DNA of 64,000 nucleotides from Daphnia pulex (GCF_021134715.1 NC_060023.1:8370001-8434000), one strand, 5' to 3'; shown: positions 1-12,349, numbered from the stretch's first letter. Made by a program: numbers and translations. The notes: a model not told the origin generated them from the letters alone.

Positions 1-1817
1 GCTCCAATTATTATCTGGTTGAGTTTGGGATGCCACAAAGTACGAACAACGTGAGATTTAGGAACATCAATCTCGTGAACACGTTCGAAAGTGTTTCTGT
101 CTAAAAACACAACTTTGCCGCCGCTTTCGCCTTTTTCAAAAGAGGTACCAGTGAGTAGCAGTCGGTCATTAGGACTAAATGCACAATTTGTCCTGCAAAT
201 ATCGAACGATAATTAATTTAGACATTCTACACCAGGTCTACTACTAAGGGCTTCTTACATGCTAAATCTGGAATAAAGATTTTCGGCGGAGTGGACGGGA
301 GCTTTTGGTTGTCGTATGTCCCAAAGTTTTAAAGTAGAATCACCGCCACGTGTAGCGACATTACGGCCATCGTAGGCAAAAGTGATGCCGGAAGTTTCAG
401 TACCAGTCTGATGAGCGTTACGAATTAGTACGGATGTGTTTACCTGCGAAAAAGTGAAATCTTCAGAATTTTTTCTACATACATGAGTACTATTGTTTTG
501 TTTTATTTTTTTACTTACAAACATTCTGCGATGATCCCACATCTGTATGGAACCATCGTTGCAAGCACAAGCAATCAAGTTACCATCTCTACTATAAGTG
601 CAACTCGTTGGAGCTGCTCTCAAGCCATTTTGAGATCGGCTCTTCATGATCCCTTTGTGTTGTTTGACATCCTCGACATTCCATATCCGACAAGTTCTGT
701 TAAAAAATTTTAATAGTTAAAATTAGAAAAAAAATATTAATATTGATTCCACTAAAGAAAGTCATACCCGTCTTGAGAACAAGTTAAGAATTCCTGTTTG
801 TCTCTTGGATGCCAACTTCCTCCCACAAGTGAAGCAATGTGACCCTTTGTTCTTGCCATATCTGTAATATACTGATCTCCTTTAACGCACTCAGCTTTCT
901 CATACCCGTCGCGATCAACAATTTTTGCCTTTAAATAAACTAGACGGTTAGTAAAGGTTTTCAAAATACTTAAATAATTTATAATTACCTGAGCAGTACC
1001 AGAAATGATGAGAATAGCATCACCTGTGATGGAATAATGCAAATCCAAGATGGGATGACTGAAAAAATATATGGAAACACATTAGGTTACAGTTAAAAAT
1101 ATTATCTAACTTTTTAACAAAAATATACCTTTCACATGGTCTAATAGTTCTGAAGCTCTGCAGGGAGGAGCTCATTCCAGCAAAGTCCCAAAGCTTAACT
1201 TCATAATCAACAGATCCTGATATCAGTCTAGCACCAGAATGGTCTATGCTTAGAGCTGAGACGGGTTTTGTGCCATGATTCAAATTGACCTCCAAAGAAG
1301 CAGGAATGGAATTTTCTTCATCATCACTATCACTGCTGTCTTCATCTTCATCATCATCATCATCATCATTACTGTGAGACTTTGTGTGTTTCTTCGAAGA
1401 TTTTTTTGTTGCATCTGAAACATTACTTGGCTCACTATCCTTGCTAGTGGATTGCGCTGGTGGGGGAAGAGGGGGCCCGATAACATCTTCATCATCTTCT
1501 TCTGGTTCTTCAGTTGTAGCTTCAATTTCACTCACTTTTTTGGTGGTCCGTTCCCTTGCCACTTGTTTGCTTTGTTCTACAAGACTTTCCAAATCAAAAT
1601 TTTTAACTGGGGCTGCTTTATTCTTCCCAAACCCTTGGAATCCCATGGCCTGTTGCACAGCAGTTGTTGGTTCAGCACGAAATTCTTCTTCCGATTTCCC
1701 AAATTTGCCGAATCCACCATCACCATCATCGCTTTTGGCAGGTTGGGTAATAGAACTGATTGAAAGTTGTCCAAATGATCCAATTTTGCCGAAGGCGATA
1801 GCTTTTTTGGGAGGCAT
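1..1817 (-). CDS. WDR70: WD repeat-containing protein 70 (5' part, runs off left edge)
   Basis: Six coding exons on the minus strand, read from splice sites: 1817-1129, 1058-989, 928-768, 696-519, 443-259 and 192-1 (continues outside the window). About 490 residues are visible. The N-terminus (MPPKKAIAFGKIGSFG) and the FGKFGKSEEEF and QAMGFQGFGK segments are typical of WDR70/gastrulation-defective. A long acidic low-complexity stretch (poly D/E, near 1340) precedes WD40 blades with motifs such as VKLWDF, LTCSQDG-TCRIWN, IQMWDH and LKLWDI. Family members are nuclear beta-propeller proteins linked to chromatin and DNA-damage responses; that role is family knowledge. The start ATG at 1817 opens the conserved N-terminus. 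The C-terminal blades are missing only because the window ends. Its neighbour, the kelch gene, is transcribed divergently. Confidence 0.9.
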
Positions 1818-2446
1818 GACTATTACGTTAGCTACAAATACAAATTCTTATTGTGAGTTGGCAAAATGAAGAAGTAACTCTAACATACACGAAGTTTTAT
1901 GCACACAACTGCACACAACAATTTTCGATTTTCGGACGATTCGAAATTGTCTGCTTGCTTTCTTCAGTCAGAGACCCCAAACGTCAACTGTTGTAACTAC
2001 AAGCAAAGTAGCATGCTGTTTATTTTAACCTCCATAAAGGCATAAACAGTTGTAAGGTTTTTATTCTTTGTCTGTCTAGTGTCTAGACAGGAGTTTGAAG
2101 GATATCAACAAAGGAACTTGAAAAACAAATTCGTTCTTTTCTCACCTTATTGTGATAAACTTTACAGAACTTAAATAACACATGCCATAACCAAACAGTT
2201 TTTTTTTTTCATTGGAAGCGAGTCTTTTCGGTAAGCAGTTAAATATACTATGATAACTAAACATTTGACAATTTTTGGGAAGTGTTTAATTAGATTACTT
2301 TACAATAAGTTGATACTTGTAGAACACAAAAAGTCATATTCCATGATAGAATCAAATGTGTTTAAGTTAAATTAAAATAAGAAATTCACACACCTCAAAA
2401 TTTAAAGTTAATTATAGGCCAATTATTTATTTTTTAGGTGTTAAAA
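1818..2446. promoter_or_regulatory. Divergent intergenic region between WDR70 and the kelch gene
   Basis: This 629-bp gap separates two head-to-head start codons and must hold both 5' leaders and promoters. I see no clear TATA box. It is AT-rich, with a T-tract near 2203-2211. A pyrimidine tract ending in AG at 2436-2437, ten bases before the kelch ATG, looks like the acceptor of an intron in the kelch 5' UTR. Confidence 0.4.
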
Positions 2447-5137
2447 ATGGAACAACGTCTTGAAAGCAGTGCAACATTCCCAATGTGGTTGAGTAGTTCA
2501 CTCAAGTCAAGGGAGAAAACCTGTAATCATTCCATTACCAGTGGCTTGTCCAAACTTAATGTTGATCCTCAGATATCTTCCTCTCCATCTGCTTCTCCTA
2601 CTACTTCACCAGAAGAGCACTTTAAACATGAGAATCATTCCCAACTTATTCTGAACAAAATGAATCAATACTATCTTGGTGGACAACTAAAGGATGTCAT
2701 ATTAATAGCAGGTAGCATAATCTTTCAGCAAACTTACTTGCAATGTGATATATATTTTTTTGTTTATTAGGAGAGAGAAGACTTGAAGCCCATAGGATAG
2801 TTCTAAGTGCTGCTTCTGATTACTTTGCTGCCATGTTCACCAATGATTTTGGAGAATCCAATCAAAATGAAATTGAACTGCAAGGTGTGGATCCAGATGC
2901 TTTGGAAACTCTGGTCACCTACTGCTACACAGGTAACTTCATTGTTAGTTTCATGGGCTATGACAATTATTAAATTACCGTGTGTACGCTTGGTCATTTG
3001 GAAGGCGGGGTAGAACTAGAAGAAGATACTGTGGAATGCCTGATGGCTACCGCTTGTTTACTTCAGTTGCCGGAAGTGGTTGAAGCCTGTTCGACTTTTT
3101 TAATACGCCAACTTCATCCGTCCAACTGTCTCGGCATTCGCTTATTTGCCGATAGCCAAAGCTGCACTCGCCTACTTCAAGTAGCTCATGATTACACTGC
3201 CGTAAGTATATTTTTCATAGCTTTCAAGGAATTCTTGCTCTTGATCAATTGGCGCTTTTTGTTGTAGGATCACTTCATAGAAGTAATAGGATGCCAAGAA
3301 TTTGTTTTACTTCCTGCTGACGAGATAGCGAAATTGTTGGCATCTGATGACCTAAACGTTCCAAATGAGGAATTGATGTTTCAAGCGCTAATGTTGTGGC
3401 TTCGCCATGATCTTCCCGAAAGAAAAAAAGAACTGCCCCATCTGTTGTCTTTAATTAAACTGCCTCTTATCACGCCTGGGGTGAGAAAAAAAGACTGTTT
3501 GTTTTTTTAATCATTAGATAATAATTTTGTTTTTCTAATTCAGTTTATTGCCGATCATGTCGAAAGCAATCCTATCTTTCGAGAAGATCGTGTTTGCCAA
3601 GAACTTATTGTAGAGGCGCTTAAGTATCACTTGCTTCCTGAACGTCGATCCACTCTTCAGTCACAGAGAACACGTCCTCGCAAATCCACCGTGCGTGTTC
3701 TCTTCCAAATTTAACAATACTTAAAATTAACCTTGAACTTTTTCTGCATCTTGTAGGTGGGATCATTATATATTGTAGGTGGTATGGATGCGTCGACCAA
3801 AGGACCAACAAGTGTAGATAAATTTTGCCTTCGTACCAATTCCTGGTCATCACCGACCGCGTCCATGACTGGTAGAAGACTCCAGTTTGGTGTTGCAGTC
3901 GTTGACAATAAAATTTATGTGGTCGGCGGACGTGATGGACTTAAAACGTTGAGCACGGTATACTTGAATTGTATTTTTTTTTTAAATTTATCTATTTATT
4001 TTAATCTCAACGATAATGTTTTAGGTTGAATGCTGGGATCCGTGGACCAAAGGTAATTATTTTTTTACTTCCTACTATGGATTACCAATTAATTAATTTA
4101 TGTTAAAAAATAATACTTAGCTTAATTTAAATAGCGCGTTAAGATAAACTATTAAAGTCATGCAGATAATAGACTTCACTTATTAATGTACAATATTTAC
4201 GTCTATTGTGTAGTATGGAGCAGCATGCCACCAATGGCAACACATCGCCACGGTACGTATTTCTTCAACTTGTATTCTAGTTGACTGATTCTCAACGTAT
4301 TCCTGTGTTATTTATAAAGGGCTTGGTGTAGCCAGTCTTGAAGGACCACTGTATGCTGTCGGAGGCCACGATGGTTGGTCGTACTTGAACAGCGTTGAGC
4401 GTTGGGATCCTGTCACACGCCAGTGGAGCTTTGTCGCGCCAATGAACAGTCAGCGTTCTACTGTTGGAGTAGCAGCACTTAACGGAAAGTACGAAATCGC
4501 TTCCGCATTAATGAATTGTGCATACTGCATTGCTAATATCGAATGAATTCTCTAGGCTTTATGCTGTGGGTGGACGAGATGGGAGCTCTTGTCTCCGTAC
4601 AGTCGAGTCCTACGATCCACACACTAATCGCTGGACATTGGTGGCTCCCATGAGCAAAAAGCGGGGTGGAGTTGGTGTCGCTGTAGCACACGGATATCTT
4701 TATGCGTTTGGTGGCCACGACGCGCCAGCTTCAAATCCGTCAGCAGCACGATTCGATTGTGTCGAAAGGTACCAGGTTAACTCATTTTTATAAAATCTTT
4801 TTCATTCTGATTGTTTTTGCTTTAAAAAGATATGATCCGGTAGCTGATTGCTGGACGATCGTAACTTCGATGAAAAATGGTCGCGATGCTATGGGTGTAG
4901 CTTTTATGGGTGATCGCCTGTTTATCGTTGGTGGTTTCGATGGCCAAGCTTATCTGAACTTTGTCGAAGCATACGATCCTCTCACAAATCTATGGCAACA
5001 GGTAAAAACAATAGCGCATTTCGCATTATTCACTATTTACTAATCGCGTTGTTCATTCGCAGTTTGCTCCTCTACCGTCTGGACGCGCTGGAGCTTGCAT
5101 TGCTGTTGTCAGAGATTCAGTCCCTCCAGTAGTCTAG
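2447..5137 (+). CDS. BTB-BACK-Kelch protein, KLHL1/4/5 subfamily
   Basis: Twelve exons: 2447-2711, 2771-2932, 3005-3201, 3268-3480, 3544-3690, 3757-3957, 4025-4052, 4214-4252, 4320-4488, 4556-4768, 4830-5001 and 5063-5137, totalling 1881 nt (626 aa). After a serine-rich N-terminus come a BTB domain (about residues 70-185, with [20 protein letters not shown]), a BACK domain and six kelch blades, each with a GG doublet, for example [25 protein letters not shown] and [12 protein letters not shown]. The blade sequence [13 protein letters not shown] followed by [20 protein letters not shown] is closest to KLHL1/4/5. Such proteins are usually Cullin-3 adaptors; several bind actin. The third exon has a weak acceptor (AG at 3003-3004 without a strong pyrimidine tract), but phase and homology support it. 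The ATG at 2447 is the first in frame. Confidence 0.9.
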
Positions 5138-6501
5138 CCGGAAGACACTGCCAACCCTGCTGCCTGATATTTTGTAGCTTTAGCGTAATCTCGCTGATTC
5201 GTGCGTGCTCTTTTCTGTTCTCTTTCGTTTTTTATCTCAAAACCGTTCTGTGATTTTACGTTTGATCTGTTCGTCCTGTTTTCGAAGTTACGAATCAGCG
5301 CTATCTGGACATTCCTATCGAACGCTCTTTCTCCTAATTTTGCGTCAATGTCAAAAAAATGAGTAGTTGATTACAACTTCATAGGTCTTGTTCTTTTTCA
5401 GTTGAAATCGTGCAATTATTTCACCAAGTAGAGTGTTGATTGGACACGTCTAATATTAAGAGTCAAATTATTTTGGAAATCCCCTTTAACGCGAATTTTG
5501 TTTTTTTTTCACTCGGTTTTGTTTCGCTTTGCACCACTAAAGCAATGTATGGACCAATTTCTTGTATACATTTGGTTGAAACCATTTCAGATTTTTATTT
5601 TCATAGTTAGTTTCCCGTAGTAGATACTTGTGTATTACGCTAGTAACTCGAGAGATGTTGAGAATCATAGTTCAGATATTGTCGCCTAACTACCAGAAGT
5701 GCAGTAATTCCATGGGTTAAATAACCTTGACCTACTTAACGTGCTTTAAAAAAGGACCGCATTCCAATCGATTCGGCCGAATCGTCATTTTGGGATGACA
5801 AAAGACCGGAAGACGTTTGCTATTGATACATGCTTGTGTACGTGGAAAGAGGGACCCATCTATCTTCATGGCCATATATTGCTTTTTTTAGTGCTGCCTT
5901 TTGTCGTTTTAACAGCAACAAAAAATAGTAAAGACTAAGCGACCGCTTTAAAAAGCATAGTGCATAGCGCTCGGTGCTCGGTGCGGCACCTTTTTTGCCT
6001 TGAGGAACAAATGCCCTACCTGCATCTGAATCACCCCCAAAAGTTATGCGGCGCATAAACAAAATCCGCGGTACAAACTTAAAAAAAATAAAAATACATT
6101 CAAGTATTTTTAAAGTTTGTGAGGGAGAGGTGGAGATAAAAATAGCCAACCGATGTAAACCGCTTATATACTGCCAACCGATGTGTAGCTGAGAAGGCAG
6201 ATTAAAGAATTATAAAATCCCTTTAAACATGAAAGTATTTTCTTTTTGTACTTTAGGAAAAATAAACGTATTTGTCGTCAAACTACCAGAATTCATTTAG
6301 TTTAATAGTCGTTAGTAAACTGAAGTGATGTTGCTTATGTGTGTGTAAAAGTATATAAAGGCACGTGCAGCTGACTCATTACCTACTAGCAGAGATACGT
6401 CATGGTTAGGGCATGCATCTAATGCCATTTAAGGCATATTATATTTGATGTCTATCCAGTGATACATTATAAAAACCAAACACAAAAGCATACCCATATC
6501 A
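5138..6501. other. Intergenic region, kelch 3' UTR and unexplained sequence
   Basis: This holds the 3' UTR of the kelch gene and then AT-rich sequence. A minus-strand open frame at 5820-6149 has no recognisable domain and low-complexity composition. I see no convincing gene, repeat or RNA. Confidence 0.5.
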
Positions 6502-6982
6502 CTAGCCGACTCGTACAAAGTCAGTGCGCGACACAACATAACCACAGACATCTCCAGGACTTTTGCTCGGTTCTTCCGCCTATAACATCAAATCGGAATT
6601 TTTCTCAATTTTGGATTTTATCCTTTTTAAAGTAAAGTAAAAAAAAGAAAGATAAGATAAGATAAGATGAAGTCAGTACCTTTTTCCTGGCATTGCTCTT
6701 GATGTAACAAATGCCTTTGCTCCAAGTAAAGTGCGTGCATTTGCTTCCGGAATAGTCGTAACAAAGTTTACCGCAGTTATGCTCGGGACCATCAATCTTC
6801 GCTACGTCATGTCCAGTAAAATCACAATCTTTCGCCCAGGAGACTGCGCCGCCCACGCCTTCCGTCCACTGCGTGTAGGTCTCACAAGTGGAAGTTCCGG
6901 TTTCCGGATCAAAGGAGCAGGCACAGGAACACGAAGAAATCAAGGAAATGGCCAATAAAAGGCTCGCCAGCAGAATCTTCAT
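6502..6982 (-). CDS. Small secreted cysteine-rich PAN-like protein
   Basis: Two coding exons, 6982-6680 and 6579-6502, join in phase 0 into 126 codons plus stop. The ATG at 6982 begins a clear signal peptide (MKILLASLLLAISLISSCSC). The mature protein has regularly placed cysteines and the stretch CTHFTWSKGICYIK, followed across the intron by GDVCGYVV. That pattern resembles the PAN/apple-like fold found in many small arthropod secreted proteins. The exon join is supported because the second exon supplies the expected final cysteine. A further non-coding 5' exon is likely: a donor (AAGTAAGT type) near 7093 and an acceptor near 7014 flank a leader intron. Function is not known; extracellular binding is inferred. 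Confidence 0.75.
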
Positions 6983-7190
6983 GATGTGTTTGATAAGTAT
7001 CGCCGATTCTAAGCAGGGAAAAAATAACACAACGCGTATAAGTTTGTTAGAATTAATTGAATTAAAAATGCGGTGATGATTTTTGAAACTTACTTGATGA
7101 GTAGTCCAGAGCTGAAGGAGGCAACTGTTTAGCGCAAACTCTTTATATCGAGTTATCAACTCTCAGCGCAAAGGCATCTCCTTTTATAGT

Positions 7191-7198
7191 CCCAACGA
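7191..7198 (-). promoter_or_regulatory. TATA box of the PAN-like gene
   Basis: TATAAAAG on the minus strand, about 210 bp upstream of the ATG and about 100 bp upstream of the leader-intron donor. A start site about 30 bp downstream (near 7165) would give a short first exon. Confidence 0.55.
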
Positions 7199-8191
7199 CA
7201 GGCTTCACCGAAGAAATGGTGTCCGAAGCTTCACCCCTTTCGTGTTTTTCGCTAAAAACTTATGAAAGGACAGCGAACCAATAAGCTAGCATCTCGATCC
7301 CCCCCTTAGGCTATATAAGCCGTTCCTTTTACAGAAAGGTGTGTGTTGAGCAACACAAGAAAGAAAGGTGTGTACTACTGCTGTCACAACACCAAGTTGG
7401 AAGTTTTCCTAATTGAATGAAGTTGTTAATCAACTGGTTGATCTAGCATAATTAATTTACAGACGTAAGATTACTGAAAATTAGGACTCAAAATGAAAAT
7501 TTTTTTTTTAAATAAAACGTGTTTGACATATCCCGCATAATGTTGATAATAATAAATCTATCGAAATAACCGTATTAATAAACGTTAAATCCAAGTCTAA
7601 CAGGTTAATCATAATTAAAACAAACATTACTTTCTTAAATTATTTATGAAATTATTTCAAAGTGGTACGATCATGCGCAATTTTAGAATGATTAAACCCG
7701 ATTGATCTAATAACCAAAATTCAGTACAGGCGATAGGCATAAATCCTTAGCCAATTTACGTATTAAAGCTGATCTTTAGAAATATGATATTAAATAAATA
7801 GACTTACCCAAATTATTTTGCGTCGGTGCTTTTGGACCTCTACCATAACTGTAGCATAAATTAAAAAAAAGAACGATTGTTTCCAAATTGAAAACGCTAA
7901 TATGTTGCTAGTGGTTAGGAAAACAAACAAGGAAAAAAAACATGTGGCCTTCCCAACAAAGAAGGAGATATAGAATCATAATTCCTTCTTTGGACACGAA
8001 CAGAACAAGCTACGATAAAATCATATCTTACCCAATCTCGCATGTGACTCAACATTGGGCATCGTGGGGTTTCAACTTTCAAGCAGACAACAAATTTATT
8101 TTCCCTAATAGAAAAGAGCCTTGCACAGAGATATTCGTGAGGAGAGCCAACATCCACTCACCAATGTACATTTCCACCATTTATAGAAGAA
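7199..8191. other. AT-rich intergenic region
   Basis: A CCAAT element (plus, near 7278) and TATATAAG (7312-7319) form a promoter-like pair on the plus strand, with no recognisable gene downstream. The rest is AT-rich. A plus-strand open frame at 7942-8205 overlaps the 3' end of ATPAF1 and has no family resemblance. Confidence 0.35.
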
Positions 8192-9411
8192 TCAATCTAA
8201 CTTGATGTTCTCTAGTTCCTGTACTAATTCCATGTGTTGAAAGGTATCCGGTTGTTTGTTGAATCGCTCCAACAAATCAAGTTTTCTTTCACTCGGCTGT
8301 GCAAAGTAGAGCACTATTTGATTTACTAAACACTGTGCTTCAATGGCATTCTGAAACAAATCACAAATTTAATGCATATCGCTCAAAATCAGTAAGAAAA
8401 ACCAAAAATCATACCAGAATATTCTTATCATAGTCTCCTCGGAATAGGACGATGTTTTTCTGTTCTGCCAAGTCGGGAAAGAAGACCACTGTCAAACATT
8501 CTGGCGCGTTTTCACCGTAAGTCTGCTATGCAAATGCGCGTTCCCTCAGAAACACAAAATTGGAAAAATATAAAATAATAGTTTTAATCGTTCATACCTG
8601 AAAATTGATGAGCGAGGTAAAGTGAGCTTCATTTCCCGCAAACTGACATAGTAGAAATTCATATCCTTCATCTCTCGGTAGTGGGAAGAGAAACTATAGG
8701 ATCAAATGTGGATTCAAGTTACACAAAGTTCTTTTGTAAATGTAAGGTTTTACACTCACTGTGGGATATTGCATGGCTCGAGTATTTAGCTGATCATAAA
8801 TTGGTTTCGTCAGCACCCCTGATACTGAAATTTTATCTTTGAAGTATTCATGCCATATCTGTAATACATTTAAACATTTAAATGTCAACACATAATTGAT
8901 ACACAGGGAATAAGTAATACTTGTTTGATTTCCTCAAAGTTCTTGTCCTCCAAAAGCTCAGTCTTCATTATGGAATTTAATTCTTTGGTTTTGCTGTGCA
9001 TGAATCTAGCCTTAGATTCTTGGGCTTCTGGTTTCTTGGGGCAGGGAGCAGCAGCAGAAAACTTGGAGCTAACTTCACTTACAGGTGTTTTAGAAGAAAC
9101 AGTTTTAGAACTTGTGAGTTGCTCTAGCTTTTCAGCCAACTTCTGAGGATCATTCCTGTAAAACAAGACAAGAATTGGAATATACTTACAAGATACCAAT
9201 GAAAGAGAAGAGCAATCGCGGTGTGTTACTGTTGTAATGTAGTTATTTTCGACGCATATTTTTCAAAATAAGGGTTTTTGGCAAGTGTTTCATCGACGGT
9301 GGCAGATTTATTATTCATTACTATACGCGTTGCGGTGAAATATGAAGAAACAAGAAATCGGCGATACAAACAGATATCTTGACGAATCGTCTTAATCAAG
9401 GGCAGCGCCAT
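8192..9411 (-). CDS. ATPAF1: ATP synthase mitochondrial F1 complex assembly factor 1
   Basis: Six exons on the minus strand, 9411-9230, 9155-8921, 8858-8760, 8693-8598, 8522-8415 and 8350-8192, give 879 nt (292 aa). The N-terminus is basic and hydroxylated, as expected for a mitochondrial presequence. Next come [11 protein letters not shown] and the [13 protein letters not shown] helix, a linker, and the ATP11 core with [13 protein letters not shown], a [16 protein letters not shown]-like stretch split by an intron, and the C-terminal [12 protein letters not shown] and [16 protein letters not shown] parts. ATP11/ATPAF1 is a matrix chaperone that binds free F1 beta subunit before assembly of the alpha3-beta3 ring. 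The gene lies head-to-head with NDUFA11, another mitochondrial gene. Length and all splice phases fit; no lesions were seen. Confidence 0.92.
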
Positions 9412-9712
9412 TTCTCAATGTTGTCGTCTGCTTCTGCCAGTCGGCAAATCACACTAATGCCATCCATTTTGATAAAACTATTTTCTAATTTTTACATTAT
9501 TATTATTAGCATAATTTTAAGTAATTTCAATTTAAACTAGTTTTTAAAACAATATTATGAAAAATAAGAAATCTAGAAATGAAAAGCAAATTGGCATCGA
9601 ACTTTTTTGGTGAGTGATGATTTTTCCGCAGACGATATTAGAGAGCTAGATAGAAAAGCAAAATCGGAAAATAGAATAACAATTCCAATTTACACTTTCT
9701 ACATTTTCAAAG
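9412..9712. promoter_or_regulatory. Short bidirectional promoter, ATPAF1 / NDUFA11
   Basis: Only 301 bp separate the start codons of two divergent nuclear genes for mitochondrial proteins. It is AT-rich with no TATA box evident on either side. Confidence 0.5.
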
Positions 9713-10277
9713 ATGCAGTCGTTGTTGAAATACAAGTATTACGATACTCCTGAAGGCCAAGATGGTTTTCAAAAAATGTTTTACATGTCAAGACATGCAG
9801 CTTTTATCGGTAAGCAGTTTTTTCAATGGTCCTTTTTCAATATGTTATAAGCCCCGAATTGTAAGTATAGGCAACACATAATTTGTAATTAAAGGTTTCG
9901 GGCTAGCTGCAACGGATGTTCTTATGATATCTCAACCCAAAGGATACGTTAAAACTGCCGCCAGGATGTTGTACATCGTGGGACCCATCACTGCAATGGC
10001 TGCAGCTTTTGCAGCAACTACTTGCATAGCCACTTCAGTACGAGGCAAAGATGATCGCCTGAACTATGTTCTTGGTGCTGCAAGCTCAGCTGCCATTTAT
10101 GGAGCCACAAAGAATAGTCTTTCCCATGGCTTGCATGGTTTTCTTGCCCTTGCAGTTGCTGCATTTTTGAAAAAGAAATCTGTTGAAGAGGGATGGTCAT
10201 TTTTCCCTGATCATCAAACCCAAAAGGGTTTTAGTTCACTTCAATATGATTATTCTGGATTAAAAGGTAAATTCTAA
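9713..10277 (+). CDS. NDUFA11: NADH dehydrogenase 1 alpha subcomplex subunit 11 (complex I B14.7)
   Basis: Two exons, 9713-9809 and 9895-10277, total 480 nt (159 aa). The protein begins MQSLLKYKYYDTPEG and contains four hydrophobic glycine/alanine-rich segments, such as FIGFGLAATDVLM, YIVGPITAMAAAFAATTC, LNYVLGAASSAAIYG and GFLALAVAAFL, the layout of the Tim17/Tim22-related NDUFA11 family. It is an accessory subunit of the membrane arm of respiratory complex I in the inner mitochondrial membrane. The C-terminal tail has FFPDHQTQKGF. A poly(A) signal AATAAA lies at 10326-10331, about 50 bp past the stop, and the convergent APEX2 stop is at 10442. Confidence 0.92.
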
Positions 10278-10441
10278 ATAACAATGTGAGTGAATGTCAA
10301 CATGATGTAAGGATATATATAGAAGAATAAAGTGTTGGTTAGAACAGCTATTTCACTTATAAAACCAGTTTATTTAAAGATTATTTTCATTCTTTTTCTT
10401 TTTGTATAAAATATCCTGAGAACAATTGGGGATACGATCGA

Positions 10442-12349
10442 TTATCGTTTGGCCCAAACAAAAAAATTACATTGAGCATTGAGATCACTGCTGTGTCCGG
10501 TTGCACGGGAGCAAGTCCAAAATTGCCGGTTCATGTTTGGACCCTTTTTCTTAACTGTTCGCAATGTGCACGCCTCTTGATGTCCACTACATAATGGAGG
10601 TGGTGGGGGTCCTTAAAACAAGAAATATTAATAATAATCTAATATTCTATCAATAAGTCATGGATTTGTCACCTTTAAGCACACTTTTCCATGCTGCTGA
10701 AGCAGAGGAAGACGAGATTGAAGTAGTGAATGTAGAAGTAGTACTCTCAAAATATTTAGAATCATCTAAAAATAGAATTCCATCCCTGTTACTAAATAAT
10801 GGTTGTATAAGATTAATAGATTAATTTCATCACCTTCTGACTTCTGGGTATCTAATGAATTTGAAGAAGAAACTGATTCTTTAACGCTGTTTGCAGTGCC
10901 TGAGGAAAAGAATTTAAGCAGGCTGCTCTGCTGTTGTTTAGTAGTTGTTTTCATTGACAGTCGCATCTTCTTGGGTTCTGAACCTTCTGGTTCGCCATGA
11001 ATTTCATTTGATGGTTCAACTGCAAGAGTTCTCTTGCAAAAAAATGTCGACATTTTTAGCTGCTTCCCCGAGAATTCTTTGAAAAACTTGGTGCATAAGG
11101 CAGGCAGTTTCGTTGAGGGGATTATATCCAGAGCTAAAGATGACTTAACGGGGCAGTGGTCGCTACCGTAAACGTCACTCATGATGATGCAGTCTTGTAG
11201 TGCGTCAGTTAATTGATTACTAAGTAATATATAATCAATTCGTGTCCCGTAATTGTTGACCCGTGCGCTTAACTTCGTGTTCCAGCAAGTGAAAGCTTTC
11301 TCTTTAGTAGGATAAAGATGGCGGAAGGAATCGACGAACTTACCGCCTCCCTCATGTAAAAATCCGTCTAGCCACAATCTTTGCAAAACAGGCCAATATT
11401 AAAGAAAATTTGTTAATATAAAACGATACATTTTTCTATAGTCACCATACCGACTAGGTGACTTGGGAAAACTAGAAACATCCTCGGGTTCGCAATGGTC
11501 AATTAAACGATGTGAGACGTTCATATCGCCCAAGACGATAACGTAATATCCTTGGCTAAGGAAATCATGGCAACGAAGATTTAGAGCTCGATAAAATTCA
11601 AGCTTGTACGGTAAGCGTTCATCATTTTCACCAGCATTAGGGCAATAAACGTTGATTACTACGAGAGATATTAAAGTTTCTTCTTTCTGAAATTTAAACC
11701 ATTCAGCCTTTGATTAGAATCATGTATGAAAGAATGAAAAAAAACCTTAAATTTATGGAGAGTCATAACACAGCGTCCTTCAGCATCTAGGGCTCTAAGC
11801 CCTTCATCAGTGAATGAACTGTGCACATTATCATAAAAATCGATTTTGTCATCATGCACATTAAAAGTTCCAGCAAGTCCTTCTTCTGCTCGAAAAGGAG
11901 AGTAAGAATTCTTGCAGTAAGTAGCAACACCTAAGAAAGTAAGAAGAGATGTTTTTTAGTAAAATGTATGCCTTTTTGTAAGATGATGATCTGGATCGGG
12001 ACATTTACCTGAATACCCAGACCTTTTCCTTGAAAAACTGTAGAATGAAGAATATCCATCTACAAGAGCTGTAGATTCATCAAGCATGTCCCCTAGAAAA
12101 ACAAACTTTGATTTTGAAATAAAGTTTACAAATGTTGATTTTAAAAAGTTATTGTCAAACCTACTAGTAATCTTTGTCTCTTGTAGGCATATTATCTGCA
12201 AAAAAAGCCAAACAAAAGAATTTTAATAATGAACTCCAATTAATGAATGTAACCAAAATTACATCTGCACCCAGAGAATCAAAAAGATCCTTCAGATTTT
12301 GCTGACTCGAACGAATTCCGTTAATATTCCAAGTAACTATATTAAACAT
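10442..12349 (-). CDS. APEX2: AP endonuclease 2 (exonuclease III family, PIP boxes, GRF zinc finger)
   Basis: Eight exons, 12349-12263, 12195-12165, 12092-12009, 11930-11746, 11686-11451, 11378-10834, 10765-10673 and 10611-10442, total 1431 nt (476 aa). The EEP catalytic domain shows TWNINGIR, the metal-binding glutamate in CLQETK, SGYSG, GDMN and the terminal YGSDHCPV (residues 278-285, with catalytic D281-H282). Two sequences fit the PCNA-interacting consensus Q-x-x-[LM]-x-x-[10 protein letters not shown] (314-321) and QSSLLKFF (358-365). A serine-rich linker leads to a C-terminal GRF zinc finger (about 421-476, with LCSGHQEAC and CNFFVWAKR). APE2 acts in 3'-5' resection at damaged DNA and ATR signalling. 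The second exon uses the donor GTAGGT at 12164; the overlapping GT four bases on breaks the frame. Confidence 0.92.

Noticed and set aside
7942-8205. 87-residue plus-strand open frame
   Set aside because: It overlaps the ATPAF1 last exon on the other strand, resembles nothing known, and has no splice or promoter support.
12159-12161. Alternative APEX2 exon-2 donor (GT at 12160-12159)
   Set aside because: It puts exon 3 out of frame with an immediate stop. The GTAGGT donor at 12164 restores the conserved TRD...SGYSG sequence.
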